DNA from: Rhizobacter terrae | Lineage (GTDB): Bacteria; Pseudomonadota; Gammaproteobacteria; Burkholderiales; Burkholderiaceae_C | Assembly: GCF_003852895.1 (NCBI RefSeq) | Contig: NZ_QUSW01000001.1 | Span: forward strand, 310,001 to 374,000 | Direction: 5' to 3' | DNA length: 64,000 bases | Part shown: positions 26,528-37,047 of the stretch, one piece after another | Layout: each line of letters opens with the position of its first letter | How positions within the stretch are numbered: position 1 is the first letter of the stretch | Made by a program: the position numbers and the translations under genes | Notes under the pieces: generated by a model | Told to the model about the DNA's origin: nothing | Databases searched by the model: none | What the model saw: the letters and a program-made list of their open reading frames with translations, nothing else

Positions 26528-26767
26528 TCAGCCCTTCGCCTTCTCCGCTTCCGCCAGCTCCTTGCAGGACGGCGCGCAGACGAACTGCGTGCGGCCCAGG
26601 AGCTTCTTGCCCTTCAGCGAGGCGCGGGGACGGTGCTTGCCGCAAAGAAAACACGACATGGTGGCCGTCGTGAAAGCCCCGGCGGAGCCGAATGGCGAGC
26701 CTGCGGGCTTGGAGCGGTAGCGAAGTCCGTCGGAATCGATGGACGTCTTGATTTCGTCTTTGGCCAT
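26528..26767 (-). CDS. Small Cys-rich (zinc-ribbon-like) protein of unknown function
   Basis: 79 residues, short but convincing: AAGGAGC ribosome-binding site, own terminator, and two spaced Cys pairs (MSCFLCGKHRPRA and QFVCAPSCKEL) that could hold one zinc ion. The N terminus is charged and soluble (MAKDEIKTSIDSDGLRYRSK). No enzymatic motif is present. It is probably a small cytoplasmic zinc-binding protein; no function is assigned. Confidence 0.75.
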   Translation of the reverse strand: MAKDEIKTSIDSDGLRYRSKPAGSPFGSAGAFTTATMSCFLCGKHRPRASLKGKKLLGRTQFVCAPSCKELAEAEKAKG

Positions 26768-27022
26768 GGTCTCTTACAGCTCCTTCTAACAACAGCTTGT
26801 GGGCAGATAGTGCCGGAAACGAATAGTTCCAGGGCCATCAGGCGGGCCGCGGTGTGCAGACACGGCGCCACCCCGTATTGTGACGCATAGGGCAGGCACG
26901 CGTTTTGCCGAACGTCAATCACCTTGAAAAACACGGAGTGGCGAGTGCCCGAGCCCGGGAGGACCCGCACTGACTTGCAATGCCTGCCTACCGCCGGTCC
27001 TGCAATACAGGCGAAGCGTACG

Positions 27023-27652
27023 CTAACTGCCCTGGGTCGCCGACGCCAGCACGCTGTAGTACGCCGGGTTGCCCGTCTGGAACAGGCCAAACCAGGCGTC
27101 CAGCACATCGTCGTCGTACACGTCGAGCTGCCTGAAGATTTCCCGGGCGAACTCCAGCGGTGCCGTGGCACCGGCGGTGATGAGCTTGCCGTCGGCCACT
27201 GCCCGCTCGTTCTGGTACAGCGCCGCGCCCAGGTAGCCCGTGAACTTGAGGTACTCGGGCGCATTGCTGGTGTGACGCATCAGGTCCAGCACGCCCACCC
27301 GCGCCAGGCCGGCGGTGGCGCCGCAGATGGCCGCCACCGGCACGCCCGCCGCAATGAAGCGCTTGGCGAGGGACGCCGCCTCCAGGTCCTTGCCGTCGTC
27401 CCACAGCCGTCCGCCCGGCAGGATGAACATGGCGCTCTGTTCGGGCGTGAGCTGGCCGAGCGGCATGTTCGGCAGCACGGTCAAGCCGCCAGCCGTCGTG
27501 ATGGGCTCATTGGCCAGCGACACGGTCTTCACCCGGTACCGCCCGGGACGCTTCTGGTACATGGGATTGTTGATGCCCGCGATGGCGTAGCCGATCTCCC
27601 AGTCCGACAGGGTGTCGAAGACGAAGAGGTGCACGGTCTCTTGCTGTTGCAT
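27023..27652 (-). CDS. DJ-1/PfpI family protein
   Basis: 209 residues from the ATG at 27652, which has an AGGAGAT ribosome-binding site; the frame stays open upstream into the ndvB promoter region but lacks family features there. Class-I glutamine-amidotransferase-like fold: FVFDTLSDWEIGYA, FILPGGRLWDDGKD and the nucleophile elbow AAICGATAGLAR with Cys. Members include glyoxalases, chaperones and isonitrile hydratases; the exact activity is open. It is divergent from ndvB across 188 bases. Confidence 0.88.
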   Translation of the reverse strand: MQQQETVHLFVFDTLSDWEIGYAIAGINNPMYQKRPGRYRVKTVSLANEPITTAGGLTVLPNMPLGQLTPEQSAMFILPGGRLWDDGKDLEAASLAKRFIAAGVPVAAICGATAGLARVGVLDLMRHTSNAPEYLKFTGYLGAALYQNERAVADGKLITAGATAPLEFAREIFRQLDVYDDDVLDAWFGLFQTGNPAYYSVLASATQGS

Positions 27653-27840
27653 GGTGCCGATCTCCTGGTGTTCATGGAAGCCTTGCAGCAACGCAGCAAT
27701 CGGCGCACCCTCGCCCGGCCGGCACCTGCCAACGACGGCAGCAGGGCGACTGGACTCGCGCAAGACCGCGTGGCTACACTGACCCTCCGCCGGCCTCAGG
27801 CCGACGCCACGCAAAAGACCACCGGACGGAGGACTTTCTT

Positions 27841-30800
27841 GTGAAGGCGACGAGCTGGCTTGAAGCATCGGTCCCTGCATGGGTCCGCCACATGGCCGGC
27901 ATGTCCGGCCTTCTGCCGGACACCGGCGGCGGTGACAACGCGGACGAAGCGCCCCTGCGCTCGGAGCTCTTCACCGCCGACCAGATGGAGCAGCACGGCA
28001 AGAGCCTGGCCGCTGCCCACGAGTTCACCCTGGGGCGCGCGCCCGACCGCCTGCTGGCGCGGCTGGCGGACAACGAGAACACGCTGGTCGCCGTCTGCTC
28101 CCAGCTCGCGCAAGTCGCCGAAGGCCCCCGCCGCATCACGCCGGCCGCCGAATGGCTGCTGGACAACTTCTACCTCATCGAGGAAGAGATCCGCACCGCC
28201 AAGCGGCACCTGCCGCCGGGCTACAGCCGCGAGCTGCCGCGCCTGCGCGCGGGCCCGCAGGCGGGCCTGCCGCGGGTGTACGACCTGGCACTGCATGCGG
28301 TGGCGCATGGCGACGGCCGGCTCGGACGCGGCACCCTCACGCGTTTCGTGGCGTCCTACCAGACCGTGAAGCCGCTGCTGCTGGGCGAGCTGTGGGCCAT
28401 TCCCATCATGCTCAGGCTGGCGCTCATCGAGAACCTGCGCCGCGTGGCCGTGCGCGTGGCCAACAGCCGGGCCGAGCGCAACACGGCCGGGCAATGGGCC
28501 GACCGCATGCTGGAGGTGGCGGACAAGGACCCGAAGGGCCTGATCCTCGTCGTGGCCGACATGGCCCGCTCCGATCCGCCCATGACCGCGCCCTTCGTGG
28601 CCGAGCTGGCGCGCCGGCTGCACGGCCGCAGCGCATCGTTGGCGCTGCCCCTGAGCTGGGTCGAGCAGCGGCTGAGCGAGAACCACCAGAACATCGAGCA
28701 ACTGGTGCAGCTCGAAGCGCAGCACCAGGCGGCCGCGCAGGTCTCGGTGAGCAACAGCATCGGCAGCCTGCGCCTGCTGGGCTCGATGGACTGGCGAGAG
28801 TTCGTGGAGACCTTGTCCAAGGTCGAGCATGTGCTGCGCGAAGACCCGGCCGACGTCTATGCCCGCATGGACTTCACCACGCGCGACAACTACCGCCACG
28901 TGGTGGAGCGCATCGCGCGGCACAGCCCGCACTCCGAGATCGAGGTGGCGCGCGCCGCCGTGGACCTCGCCACCGAAGCCGCTGCACGAAGCGAAGCCGG
29001 CCGGCGTCACGAGGCGCACGTGGGCCACTACCTCATCGACGAGGGCCGCCCGCTGCTCGAACGCAAGGTCGACACGCACCTGGGCCTGTGGGAGCGCACG
29101 CGGCGCGCCGTCGCCCATCGCCCGCTGTTGTGGCATTCGGGGGCGATCATCGCCGCCAGCCTGCTGCTGCCGCTGGGCCTGGCGGCGTGGGCGTCCGACG
29201 GCTTCACGCAGCCCTTCTCGCGGATCGCCCCGGGATGGTGGCTTGCCGCAGCCGGCCTGACGATGCTCATCGCCATGAGCCAGTTGTCGGTATCGCTCGC
29301 GAACTGGCTGGCCACGGTGCTCACGGCGCCCAAGACGCTGCCGCGCATGGACTATTCCTTCGGCATCCCGCAAAGCGCGCGCACGCTGGTGGTGGTGCCC
29401 ACCATGCTGGACAACGAAGAATGCATCGACCACCTGGCCGAGGACCTGGAGGTGCGCTTCCTCGCCAACCGCGATGCGCAGCTGCACTTCGCGCTGCTCA
29501 CCGACTTCCACGACGCGCACGACGAGCACCTGCCCAGCGACGAGTCCCTGGTCCGCGCCGCGCACACACGCATCGAGGAACTGAACCGCAAGTACAAGGA
29601 GCCTCACAGCGATGCCAACGGCGGCGACCGCTTCTTCCTGTTCCACCGGCCGAGGCTGTGGAACGCGAAGGAGAAGGTATGGATGGGCTACGAGCGCAAG
29701 CGCGGCAAGCTGGCGGACCTGAACGCCTTCCTGCGCAGCGGCGACGGCAGCCATTTCTCGCTGATCGTGGGCGACACCTCGCAGCTCTCGGGCGTGCGCT
29801 ACGTCATCACGCTGGACACCGACACGCAGCTGCCACGCGACTGCGCGTGGCAGTTCGTGGCGACCATGTCGCACCCGCTGAACCGGCCGCGCTTCGGCGG
29901 GCCGGCGCATGCGCCTCGCGTGGTGGCGGGCTACGGCATCCTGCAGCCGCGGGTGAGCGTGAGCCTGCAGGCGGCCAACCGCACGCGCTACGGGCGCCTC
30001 TTCGGCGGCGAGCCGGGCATCGACCCCTACACCCGCGCCGTGAGCGACGTCTACCAGGACCTCTTCGGCGAAGGCTCCTTCATCGGCAAGGGCATCTACG
30101 ACGTGGACGCCTTCGAGCACGTGCTGGGCGGCCGGCTGCCGGAGAACCGCATCCTCAGCCACGACCTGCTGGAAGGCTGCTACGCGCGCAGCGGGCTGCT
30201 CAGCGACGTGGAGCTGGTGGAGGAATCGCCCTCGCGCTACGACGCGGACGTGAAGCGCAGGCACCGCTGGATCCGCGGCGACTGGCAGATCGCCGCCTGG
30301 GTGCGCAAGCCGTTGTCGGCGCTGTCGCGCTGGAAGATCTTCGACAACCTGCGCCGCAGCGTGGTGCCTGCGGCCCTGGTCGCCTCGCTGCTGCTGGGGT
30401 GGACGCTGCTTCAACCGGCATGGCTGTGGACGGCCGCGGTCCTCGCGGTGTTCGTCGTGCCGCCACTGTTCGCGCTGCTGGGCGACATCGCGCGCAAGCC
30501 CGACGAACTCACGATGCCGCAGCACCTGGGCGTCGCGCTGCCGTCGTTCGCCCGTCACCTGGGCCAGGCCGCGCTGACGCTGGCGTGCCTGCCGTACGAA
30601 GCCTTCTTCAGCCTCGATGCGATCGCCCGCACGGTGTGGCGGCTGTGGTTCACGCGGCGGCGGCTGCTGGAGTGGCAGCCCTCGTCGGTGTCTGCGAGCA
30701 AAGCCAACGGCTCCGCGTTCCATGACTTCACCGCCACCGCCCGCCGCATGTGGGTGGCCCCGGGACTGGCCGTCGCCAGCTTCATCGGGCTGGCCACCTT

Positions 30801-33800
30801 CCGCGTCGATGCCTTCCCCGTGGCCCTGCCCCTGCTCGGCCTGTGGTTCATCTCGCCCGCGCTGGTGTGGGCACTGAACCGTCCGATCACGCGCAAGCAG
30901 TCCACGCTCAGCCATGCGCAGACGGCCTATCTGCACATGCTCACGCGCCGCACCTGGGCCTTCTTCGAGACCTTCGTCACCCGCGAGGACAACTTCCTCC
31001 CGCCGGACAACATGCAGGAGCATCCGGTGGAGCGCGTCGCGCACCGCACCTCGCCGACCAACATCGGCCTGTCGCTGCTGGCCAACCTCACGGCGCGCGA
31101 CTTCGGCTACATCAGCGCGGGCCAGATGATCGAGCGCATCACCTGCACGCTGGACACCATGGACCGCATGCAGAAGTACCAGGGCCACTGGCTGAACTGG
31201 TACGACACGCAGACGCTGCAGCCGCTGAGGCCGGCCTACGTGTCGTCGGTGGACAGCGGCAACCTCGCAGGCCACCTGCTCACGCTGCGCGGCGGGCTGT
31301 TGCTGCTCGCCGAAGAGATGCCGCACTTCGACCTCGGCTTCCTCGGTTTGCGCGACACGCTGGCCTTGCTGCGCCAGACGATCGGCAAGGAGCAGTTCGG
31401 CAGCCCGGTGCTGAAGCTGGCGGCCATGCTGGAGCACAGCCTGCTCGAAGCGCCGGCGCAGCCGTCGGAACTCTTCGCGTCGTTCGATGCGCTCAAGCAG
31501 GGTGCCGAAGACATCCGGCTCTGGGTGGACGAACAATCGGCCCGCAAGCTGGCCGAGGCCGGTGAAGAACCCACGGAGAAAGCCCGCCACGCCATCGACG
31601 AAGCGCGCCGCTGGTCGCAGGCACTCGTGGTCCAGTGCGATGCCATCCTCGCCGACATCCTGCTGCTCGCCCCGCGCGCCGCAGACTCGCCCGATGCCAC
31701 CTGGGACATGCCCGCCCTCGTCCACCGTGCCAGCGCACTGCGCTCGCTGGCCGACCGCGCCGGCCGCATGGCCGAGATGGACTACGGCTTCCTCTACGAC
31801 CCCGGCCGCAAGCTGCTGGCCATCGGCTACAACGTGGACGACCGCCGCCGCGACTCGGGCCACTACGACCTGCTGGCCTCGGAGGTGCGGCTCACCAGCT
31901 TCGTCGCCATCGCGCAGGGGCAGATCCCGCAGGAAAGCTGGTTCTCCCTGGGCCGGCAACTCGCCACCATGGACCGCAAGCGCGTGCTGCTGTCGTGGAG
32001 CGGCTCGATGTTCGAGTACCTCATGCCCATGCTGGTCATGCCCAGCTACCAGCACACGCTGCTGGACGAGACCATGCAGGGCGCGGTGGAGCGGCAGGCG
32101 CACTACGGCAAGCAGCGCGGCGTGCCCTGGGGCATCTCCGAGTCTGGCTACAACATCACCGACGCGCACCTGAACTACCAGTACCGCGCCTTCGGCGTGC
32201 CGGGCCTGGGCCTCAAGCGCGGGCTGGCCGAGGACCTGGTGGTGGCGCCCTACGCCACCGTGATGTCGCTGATGGTGGACCCCAAGGCCGCCGTGCAGAA
32301 CCTGTACCGCCTGGCCGACGAGGGCCTGGCCAGCACCTTCGGCTTCTATGAAGCGGTGGACTACACACCCTCGCGCGTGCCGCGTGGCGAGACCCGGTCC
32401 ATCGTGCGGTCGTACATGGCCCACCACCAGGGCATGAGCCTGCTGGCCCTGGCCTACCTGCTGCACGAGCAGCCCATGCAGCGCCGCTTCGCGCACGACA
32501 CGCGGCTGCAGGCGACCTTGCTGCTGCTGCAGGAGCGCGTCCCCAAGGCCGTGCCCTTCCACCCGGTGATGCCCGAACGCGCGGACATCCGCAGCGGGCA
32601 GCCTGGCGTGGAAGTGCCGCTGCGCCTGATCACCACACCGGACACCGCATCGCCCGAGGTGCAGTTGCTGTCCAACGGCCGCTACCACGTGATGCTCACC
32701 AACTCCGGTGCGGGCTACAGCCGCTGGAAGGACCTGGCAGTGACGCGCTGGCGCGAGGACGGCACGGCCGACTCGTGGGGCAGCTTCTGCTACCTGCGCG
32801 ACACCGAGACCGGCACCTTCTGGTCCACCACGCACCAGCCCACGCAGTGGAAGTCGGACCACTACGAAGCCATCTTCACCGAAGGCCGTGCGGAGTTCCG
32901 CCGGCGCGACCAGGGCATCGATGCCTACACCGAAGTCGTGGTCTCGCCGGAAGACGACATCGAACTGCGGCGGCTGCGCATCACCAACCTGAGCCGCACC
33001 CGGCGCAGCATCGAGGTGACGAGCTACACCGAGGTGGTGATGGCCCCCGCCGCGGCCGATGCGCAGCACCCGGCCTTCAGCAAGCTCTTCGTGCAGACGG
33101 AGATCGTGAACGATCCGGCGGCCATCCTGTGCACGCGGCGTCCGCGCTCCGCCGGCGAGCAGGCGCCGTGGATGTTCCACCTCGTCGCTGTGCACGGCGC
33201 CAAGGCCTGGGACATCTCGCACGAGACCGACCGCTCGAAGTTCATCGGCCGCGGCCGCAGCCTGCATGCGCCGCAAGCCCTGCGCAGTGCGGCTCCCCTG
33301 TCGGGCAGCCAGGGTTCGGTGCTGGACCCGATCGCCGCCACGCGACGCATCATCACGCTGGAGCCGGAGCAGACAGCCACCATCGACATCGTCTACGGCG
33401 CCGCCGACAACCGCGAGGCCTGCCTCGCCCTGGTCCACAAGTACATGGACCGGCGCCTGGCCGACCGCGTGTTCGAAGTGGCGTGGACGCACAGCCAGGT
33501 CATCCTGCGGCAGCTCAATGCCACCGAGGCGGAGACGCAGCTCTACGCGCGCTTGGCCAACACCGTCGTGTATTCGCAGCCCACGCTGCGCGCCGAGGCC
33601 AGCGTGCTGCTGCGCAACCGGCGCGGGCAGTCGGGGCTGTGGGGTTATGCCATCTCGGGCGACCTGCCCATCGTGCTGCTGCAGGTGAGCGAGGCGTCCA
33701 ACATCGAGCTCGTGCGGCAGATGGTGCAGGCCCACGCCTGGTGGCGCATGAAAGGCCTGGCGGTGGACCTCGTCATCTGGAACGAGGAGCGCGACGTGTA

Positions 33801-36525
33801 CCGGCAGCGGCTGCAGGAGCAGATCCTCGGGCTCATCGCGGGCAGCATCGAATCGCACGTGGTGGACCGGCCCGGCGGCATCTTCGTGCGGCATGCGGAG
33901 CAGATCGCCATGGAAGACCGCGTGCTGCTGCAGGCGGTGGCGCGCGCCATCATCAGCGACCGGCTGGGCTCGCTGACCGAACAGGTGAACCGCAAGCGTG
34001 GCAGCGATCGGCAGGTGGCCCCGCTGCAGCCGTCGCGGCCGGTGGAGCCGTCCAGTTCATCGACACTGCGATCGGCCACGCGCAACCTGCTGCTGTTCAA
34101 CGGCACCGGCGGCTTCTCGCCGGACGGCCGCGAATACGTCATCGCACCGCGGGCTGACAAGCGGCCGCCGGCGCCCTGGGTCAACGTCATCGCCAACCCG
34201 CGCTTCGGCACGGTGGTGTCCGAAGGCGGCACGGCCTACACCTGGTGCGAGAACGCGCACGAGCTGCGGCTCACGCCCTGGCACAACGACCCGGTGGCGG
34301 ACTCCGGCGGCGAGGTCGTCTACCTGCGCGACGAAGAAAGCGGCCAGGTGTGGATGCCCACGTCCCTGCCCTCCCCCGGCGACCTGCGCGACGAGAGCAC
34401 CGACCCGCCCTACCTCACGCGGCACGGCTTCGGCTACAGCGCGTTCGAACATGAGCGCGCCGGCATCCACAGCGAACTGATGATGTTCGTCTCGATGACG
34501 GAAGCCGTGAAGTTCATCAAGCTCGTGGTGCGCAACAACAGCGACCGGCCGCGCCTGCTCTCGGCCACTGGCTACGTGGAGTGGGTGCTGGGCGACATGC
34601 GCTCCAAGACCGGGCCGCACATCCACACCGACGTGTCCACCGACAACGGCGCCATCTACGCCCGCAACCGCTACAGCAACGACTTCGGCGACTGGGTGGG
34701 CTTCTTCGACATCGACGAGAGCGACCGCCTCTCGGCCACCATCACCTGCGATCGCGCGGAGTTCATCGGCCGCAACGGCTCGCTGCGGCGGCCCGCGGCG
34801 CTGCGGCGCATCCGCCTGTCGGGCCGCACCGGGCCGGCGCTGGACCCGTGTGCGGCCATCATGGTGCCCTTCGAGCTGGAGCCTGGGCAAAGCCGCGAGG
34901 TCACCTTCCGGCTCGGCATGGGCCGCAGCACCGACGAGGCCGGCAAGCTGGTGGCGCGCTTCCGCGGCAAGAACGCAGTGAAGGCAGCCTTGAAGGAAGT
35001 GCACGAGCACTGGAAGCAGGTGCTCGACACCGTGCAGGTGGACACGCCCGACCAGGCCCTGAACCTGCTGGCCAACGGCTGGCTGATGTACCAGACGCTG
35101 GGCTGCCGAATCTGGGCGCGCAGCGGCTACTACCAGTCCGGCGGCGCCTACGGTTTCCGCGACCAGTTGCAGGACGCGATGGCGCTGGTGCACGCCAAGC
35201 CCGTCCTGCTGCGCGAGCACCTGCTGCACAGCGCCAGCCGGCAATTCGTCGAAGGCGACGTGCAGCACTGGTGGCATCCGCCTTCGGGCCGCGGTGTGCG
35301 CACCCAGATCAGCGACGACTACCTGTGGCTGCCGCTGGCGCTGTGCCGCTACGTGCAGGCCACGAACGACACCGGCGTGCTCGCCGAGACGGTGAGCTTC
35401 CTCGAAGGCCGGCCTGTGCCGCCCACCGACGAGTCCTACTACGACCTGCCGGCACGTTCGCAGCATTCGGCCAGCCTCTACCAGCACGCCGTGCGCGCCG
35501 TGCTGCATGGCCTGCGCTTCGGCCCGCACGGCCTGCCGCTGATGGGCGCGGGCGACTGGAACGACGGCATGAACCAGGTGGGCCACCACGGCATGGGCGA
35601 GAGCGTGTGGCTGGGCTTCTTCCTGTGCGAGGTGCTGCGCGAGTTCGCGGTGCTGGCGCGTCGGCATGGCGACGAGTCCTTCGCGCAACGCTGCGAAGGC
35701 GAGCGGCAAGCCCTGGGCCAGCGGCTGGAGGCCGAGGCCTGGGACGGCGAGTGGTACCGCCGGGCCTACTTCGACGACGGCACGCCGCTGGGCTGCCGCG
35801 ACAACGTCGAATGCCAGATCGATTCCATCGCCCAGAGCTGGGCGGTGCTGTCGGGCATCGGCAGCACCGAGCGCGTGCAACAGGCCATGGACTCGATGGC
35901 CACGCGCCTGGTGCGGCCCGACGCGAAGCTGGTGCAACTGCTGGACCCGCCCTTCGACCGCAAGGGGCCGAACCCCGGCTACATCGCCGGCTACGTGCCC
36001 GGCGTGCGCGAGAACGGCGGGCAGTACACGCACAGCGCGGTGTGGGCCACCATGGCCTTCGCGGCCCTGGGCGATGCGACACGCGCCTGGTGGCTCATGA
36101 ACCTCATCAACCCGCTGCACCATGGCCGCACGCCCGAGGAGGTGGCGGTCTACAAGGTCGAGCCCTACGTGGTGGCCGCCGATGTGTACAGCGTGCCGCC
36201 GCACACCGGGCGCGGCGGATGGACCTGGTACACCGGGTCCGCGGGCTGGATGTACCGGCTGGTGGTGGAGTCGCTGCTGGGACTGAAACTGCACATCGAC
36301 AAGGACGGTGCGACGCTGACCATCTCGCCCTGCCTGCCCGAAGACTGGACGGCTTATGCGGTCGAGTACCGCTTCCGGTCCACGCCGTATCGCATCGAGA
36401 TCGAAGTCGCCCGCGGCGCGCAGGACGTGCCGTCGATCGACCTGGACGGCCATTGGCAGGCCGGCCAGGCCATCCCGCTGGTGGACGACCGGCAAACCCA
36501 CAACGTGCGCTTGCGCATTGCATGA
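27841..36525 (+). CDS. ndvB: Cyclic beta-1,2-glucan synthase (NdvB/ChvB family)
   Basis: 2,894 residues, close to the 2.8-kilo-residue rhizobial proteins. The start is GTG 27841 with GGAGG upstream. Order: N-terminal region; helices near 430-485; a GT84-type glycosyltransferase domain (about 510-820; VVVPTMLDNEECIDHLAEDL, LDTDTQLPRD, KRRHRWIRGDWQ); further helices (840-1010); a glycoamylase-like domain (about 1300-1560; YGFLYDPGRKLLAIGYN); then GH94-type phosphorylase domains to the end, with the acid-catalyst motif GAGDWNDGMNQVG near 2568. It makes cyclic beta-1,2-glucan at the inner membrane, and the GH94 part trims linear primers to set ring size. The product is exported for osmoadaptation or host interaction. 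Confidence 0.95.
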   Translation: MKATSWLEASVPAWVRHMAGMSGLLPDTGGGDNADEAPLRSELFTADQMEQHGKSLAAAHEFTLGRAPDRLLARLADNENTLVAVCSQLAQVAEGPRRITPAAEWLLDNFYLIEEEIRTAKRHLPPGYSRELPRLRAGPQAGLPRVYDLALHAVAHGDGRLGRGTLTRFVASYQTVKPLLLGELWAIPIMLRLALIENLRRVAVRVANSRAERNTAGQWADRMLEVADKDPKGLILVVADMARSDPPMTAPFVAELARRLHGRSASLALPLSWVEQRLSENHQNIEQLVQLEAQHQAAAQVSVSNSIGSLRLLGSMDWREFVETLSKVEHVLREDPADVYARMDFTTRDNYRHVVERIARHSPHSEIEVARAAVDLATEAAARSEAGRRHEAHVGHYLIDEGRPLLERKVDTHLGLWERTRRAVAHRPLLWHSGAIIAASLLLPLGLAAWASDGFTQPFSRIAPGWWLAAAGLTMLIAMSQLSVSLANWLATVLTAPKTLPRMDYSFGIPQSARTLVVVPTMLDNEECIDHLAEDLEVRFLANRDAQLHFALLTDFHDAHDEHLPSDESLVRAAHTRIEELNRKYKEPHSDANGGDRFFLFHRPRLWNAKEKVWMGYERKRGKLADLNAFLRSGDGSHFSLIVGDTSQLSGVRYVITLDTDTQLPRDCAWQFVATMSHPLNRPRFGGPAHAPRVVAGYGILQPRVSVSLQAANRTRYGRLFGGEPGIDPYTRAVSDVYQDLFGEGSFIGKGIYDVDAFEHVLGGRLPENRILSHDLLEGCYARSGLLSDVELVEESPSRYDADVKRRHRWIRGDWQIAAWVRKPLSALSRWKIFDNLRRSVVPAALVASLLLGWTLLQPAWLWTAAVLAVFVVPPLFALLGDIARKPDELTMPQHLGVALPSFARHLGQAALTLACLPYEAFFSLDAIARTVWRLWFTRRRLLEWQPSSVSASKANGSAFHDFTATARRMWVAPGLAVASFIGLATFRVDAFPVALPLLGLWFISPALVWALNRPITRKQSTLSHAQTAYLHMLTRRTWAFFETFVTREDNFLPPDNMQEHPVERVAHRTSPTNIGLSLLANLTARDFGYISAGQMIERITCTLDTMDRMQKYQGHWLNWYDTQTLQPLRPAYVSSVDSGNLAGHLLTLRGGLLLLAEEMPHFDLGFLGLRDTLALLRQTIGKEQFGSPVLKLAAMLEHSLLEAPAQPSELFASFDALKQGAEDIRLWVDEQSARKLAEAGEEPTEKARHAIDEARRWSQALVVQCDAILADILLLAPRAADSPDATWDMPALVHRASALRSLADRAGRMAEMDYGFLYDPGRKLLAIGYNVDDRRRDSGHYDLLASEVRLTSFVAIAQGQIPQESWFSLGRQLATMDRKRVLLSWSGSMFEYLMPMLVMPSYQHTLLDETMQGAVERQAHYGKQRGVPWGISESGYNITDAHLNYQYRAFGVPGLGLKRGLAEDLVVAPYATVMSLMVDPKAAVQNLYRLADEGLASTFGFYEAVDYTPSRVPRGETRSIVRSYMAHHQGMSLLALAYLLHEQPMQRRFAHDTRLQATLLLLQERVPKAVPFHPVMPERADIRSGQPGVEVPLRLITTPDTASPEVQLLSNGRYHVMLTNSGAGYSRWKDLAVTRWREDGTADSWGSFCYLRDTETGTFWSTTHQPTQWKSDHYEAIFTEGRAEFRRRDQGIDAYTEVVVSPEDDIELRRLRITNLSRTRRSIEVTSYTEVVMAPAAADAQHPAFSKLFVQTEIVNDPAAILCTRRPRSAGEQAPWMFHLVAVHGAKAWDISHETDRSKFIGRGRSLHAPQALRSAAPLSGSQGSVLDPIAATRRIITLEPEQTATIDIVYGAADNREACLALVHKYMDRRLADRVFEVAWTHSQVILRQLNATEAETQLYARLANTVVYSQPTLRAEASVLLRNRRGQSGLWGYAISGDLPIVLLQVSEASNIELVRQMVQAHAWWRMKGLAVDLVIWNEERDVYRQRLQEQILGLIAGSIESHVVDRPGGIFVRHAEQIAMEDRVLLQAVARAIISDRLGSLTEQVNRKRGSDRQVAPLQPSRPVEPSSSSTLRSATRNLLLFNGTGGFSPDGREYVIAPRADKRPPAPWVNVIANPRFGTVVSEGGTAYTWCENAHELRLTPWHNDPVADSGGEVVYLRDEESGQVWMPTSLPSPGDLRDESTDPPYLTRHGFGYSAFEHERAGIHSELMMFVSMTEAVKFIKLVVRNNSDRPRLLSATGYVEWVLGDMRSKTGPHIHTDVSTDNGAIYARNRYSNDFGDWVGFFDIDESDRLSATITCDRAEFIGRNGSLRRPAALRRIRLSGRTGPALDPCAAIMVPFELEPGQSREVTFRLGMGRSTDEAGKLVARFRGKNAVKAALKEVHEHWKQVLDTVQVDTPDQALNLLANGWLMYQTLGCRIWARSGYYQSGGAYGFRDQLQDAMALVHAKPVLLREHLLHSASRQFVEGDVQHWWHPPSGRGVRTQISDDYLWLPLALCRYVQATNDTGVLAETVSFLEGRPVPPTDESYYDLPARSQHSASLYQHAVRAVLHGLRFGPHGLPLMGAGDWNDGMNQVGHHGMGESVWLGFFLCEVLREFAVLARRHGDESFAQRCEGERQALGQRLEAEAWDGEWYRRAYFDDGTPLGCRDNVECQIDSIAQSWAVLSGIGSTERVQQAMDSMATRLVRPDAKLVQLLDPPFDRKGPNPGYIAGYVPGVRENGGQYTHSAVWATMAFAALGDATRAWWLMNLINPLHHGRTPEEVAVYKVEPYVVAADVYSVPPHTGRGGWTWYTGSAGWMYRLVVESLLGLKLHIDKDGATLTISPCLPEDWTAYAVEYRFRSTPYRIEIEVARGAQDVPSIDLDGHWQAGQAIPLVDDRQTHNVRLRIA

Positions 36526-36537
36526 CAAAGGAACCCC

Positions 36538-37041
36538 ATGGCCCGCCGAAGCAGTACCCTGAAGACGGCCTTCAACCCATTCACCCTGTGGACCGACCTG
36601 GCGCTCAAGACCGGCGAGATGCTCGCCGCATCGGCCCAGGTCATCACGCACCGCACCGGCCGCATGGTGAGCGCGGGACCCTCACCGAATGCGCGTGACC
36701 GCAAGGAGTTCACCCGCATGGGCCTGGAGAAAGTGGAAGCCGCCGGTGAATCCGCCTGGGCCATGGCCGAGCAGATGAGCCGCACGCAGATGGAGCTGGG
36801 CATCAAGGCCTGGCAGGACATGGCACGCACCGGCGTGGCGTGGATGTCCGTGGCCGGCAGCAGGAGCCTGCCGCAGGCGATCGCCAAGCAATCGCAGCTG
36901 GTGCAGTCGGTGGCGCGTTCGACGCAATCGGCGCAGCGCTTGTCGGATGCCACGGCACGCGTGACCGGCCGTGGGCTCAAGCCGGTGCATCGGAAGGCAA
37001 CGGCGAATGCCAAGCGCCTGGGCAAGTTGCCCAGGCGTTGA
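36538..37041 (+). CDS. Polyhydroxyalkanoate granule-associated phasin-like protein
   Basis: 167 residues. Recognised by the Burkholderiales family pattern NPFTLWTDLALKTGEMLAAS and VITHRTGRM, then a helical middle (FTRMGLEKVEAAGESAWAMA) and a basic tail (ANAKRLGKLPRR). Such proteins bind PHA granules or, with basic tails, may link granules to the nucleoid. It is 12 bases after ndvB with an AAGGAA ribosome-binding site, so it is probably co-transcribed with it although the functions are unrelated. Confidence 0.8.
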   Translation: MARRSSTLKTAFNPFTLWTDLALKTGEMLAASAQVITHRTGRMVSAGPSPNARDRKEFTRMGLEKVEAAGESAWAMAEQMSRTQMELGIKAWQDMARTGVAWMSVAGSRSLPQAIAKQSQLVQSVARSTQSAQRLSDATARVTGRGLKPVHRKATANAKRLGKLPRR

Positions 37042-37047
37042 TGGCCG

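Noticed and set aside
27796-33894. 2,032-codon open frame on the minus strand
   Set aside because: It is antisense to ndvB, whose frame contains recognisable GT84 and GH94 motifs; the minus-strand product is His/Arg/Gln-rich low-complexity sequence typical of shadow frames in GC-rich DNA.
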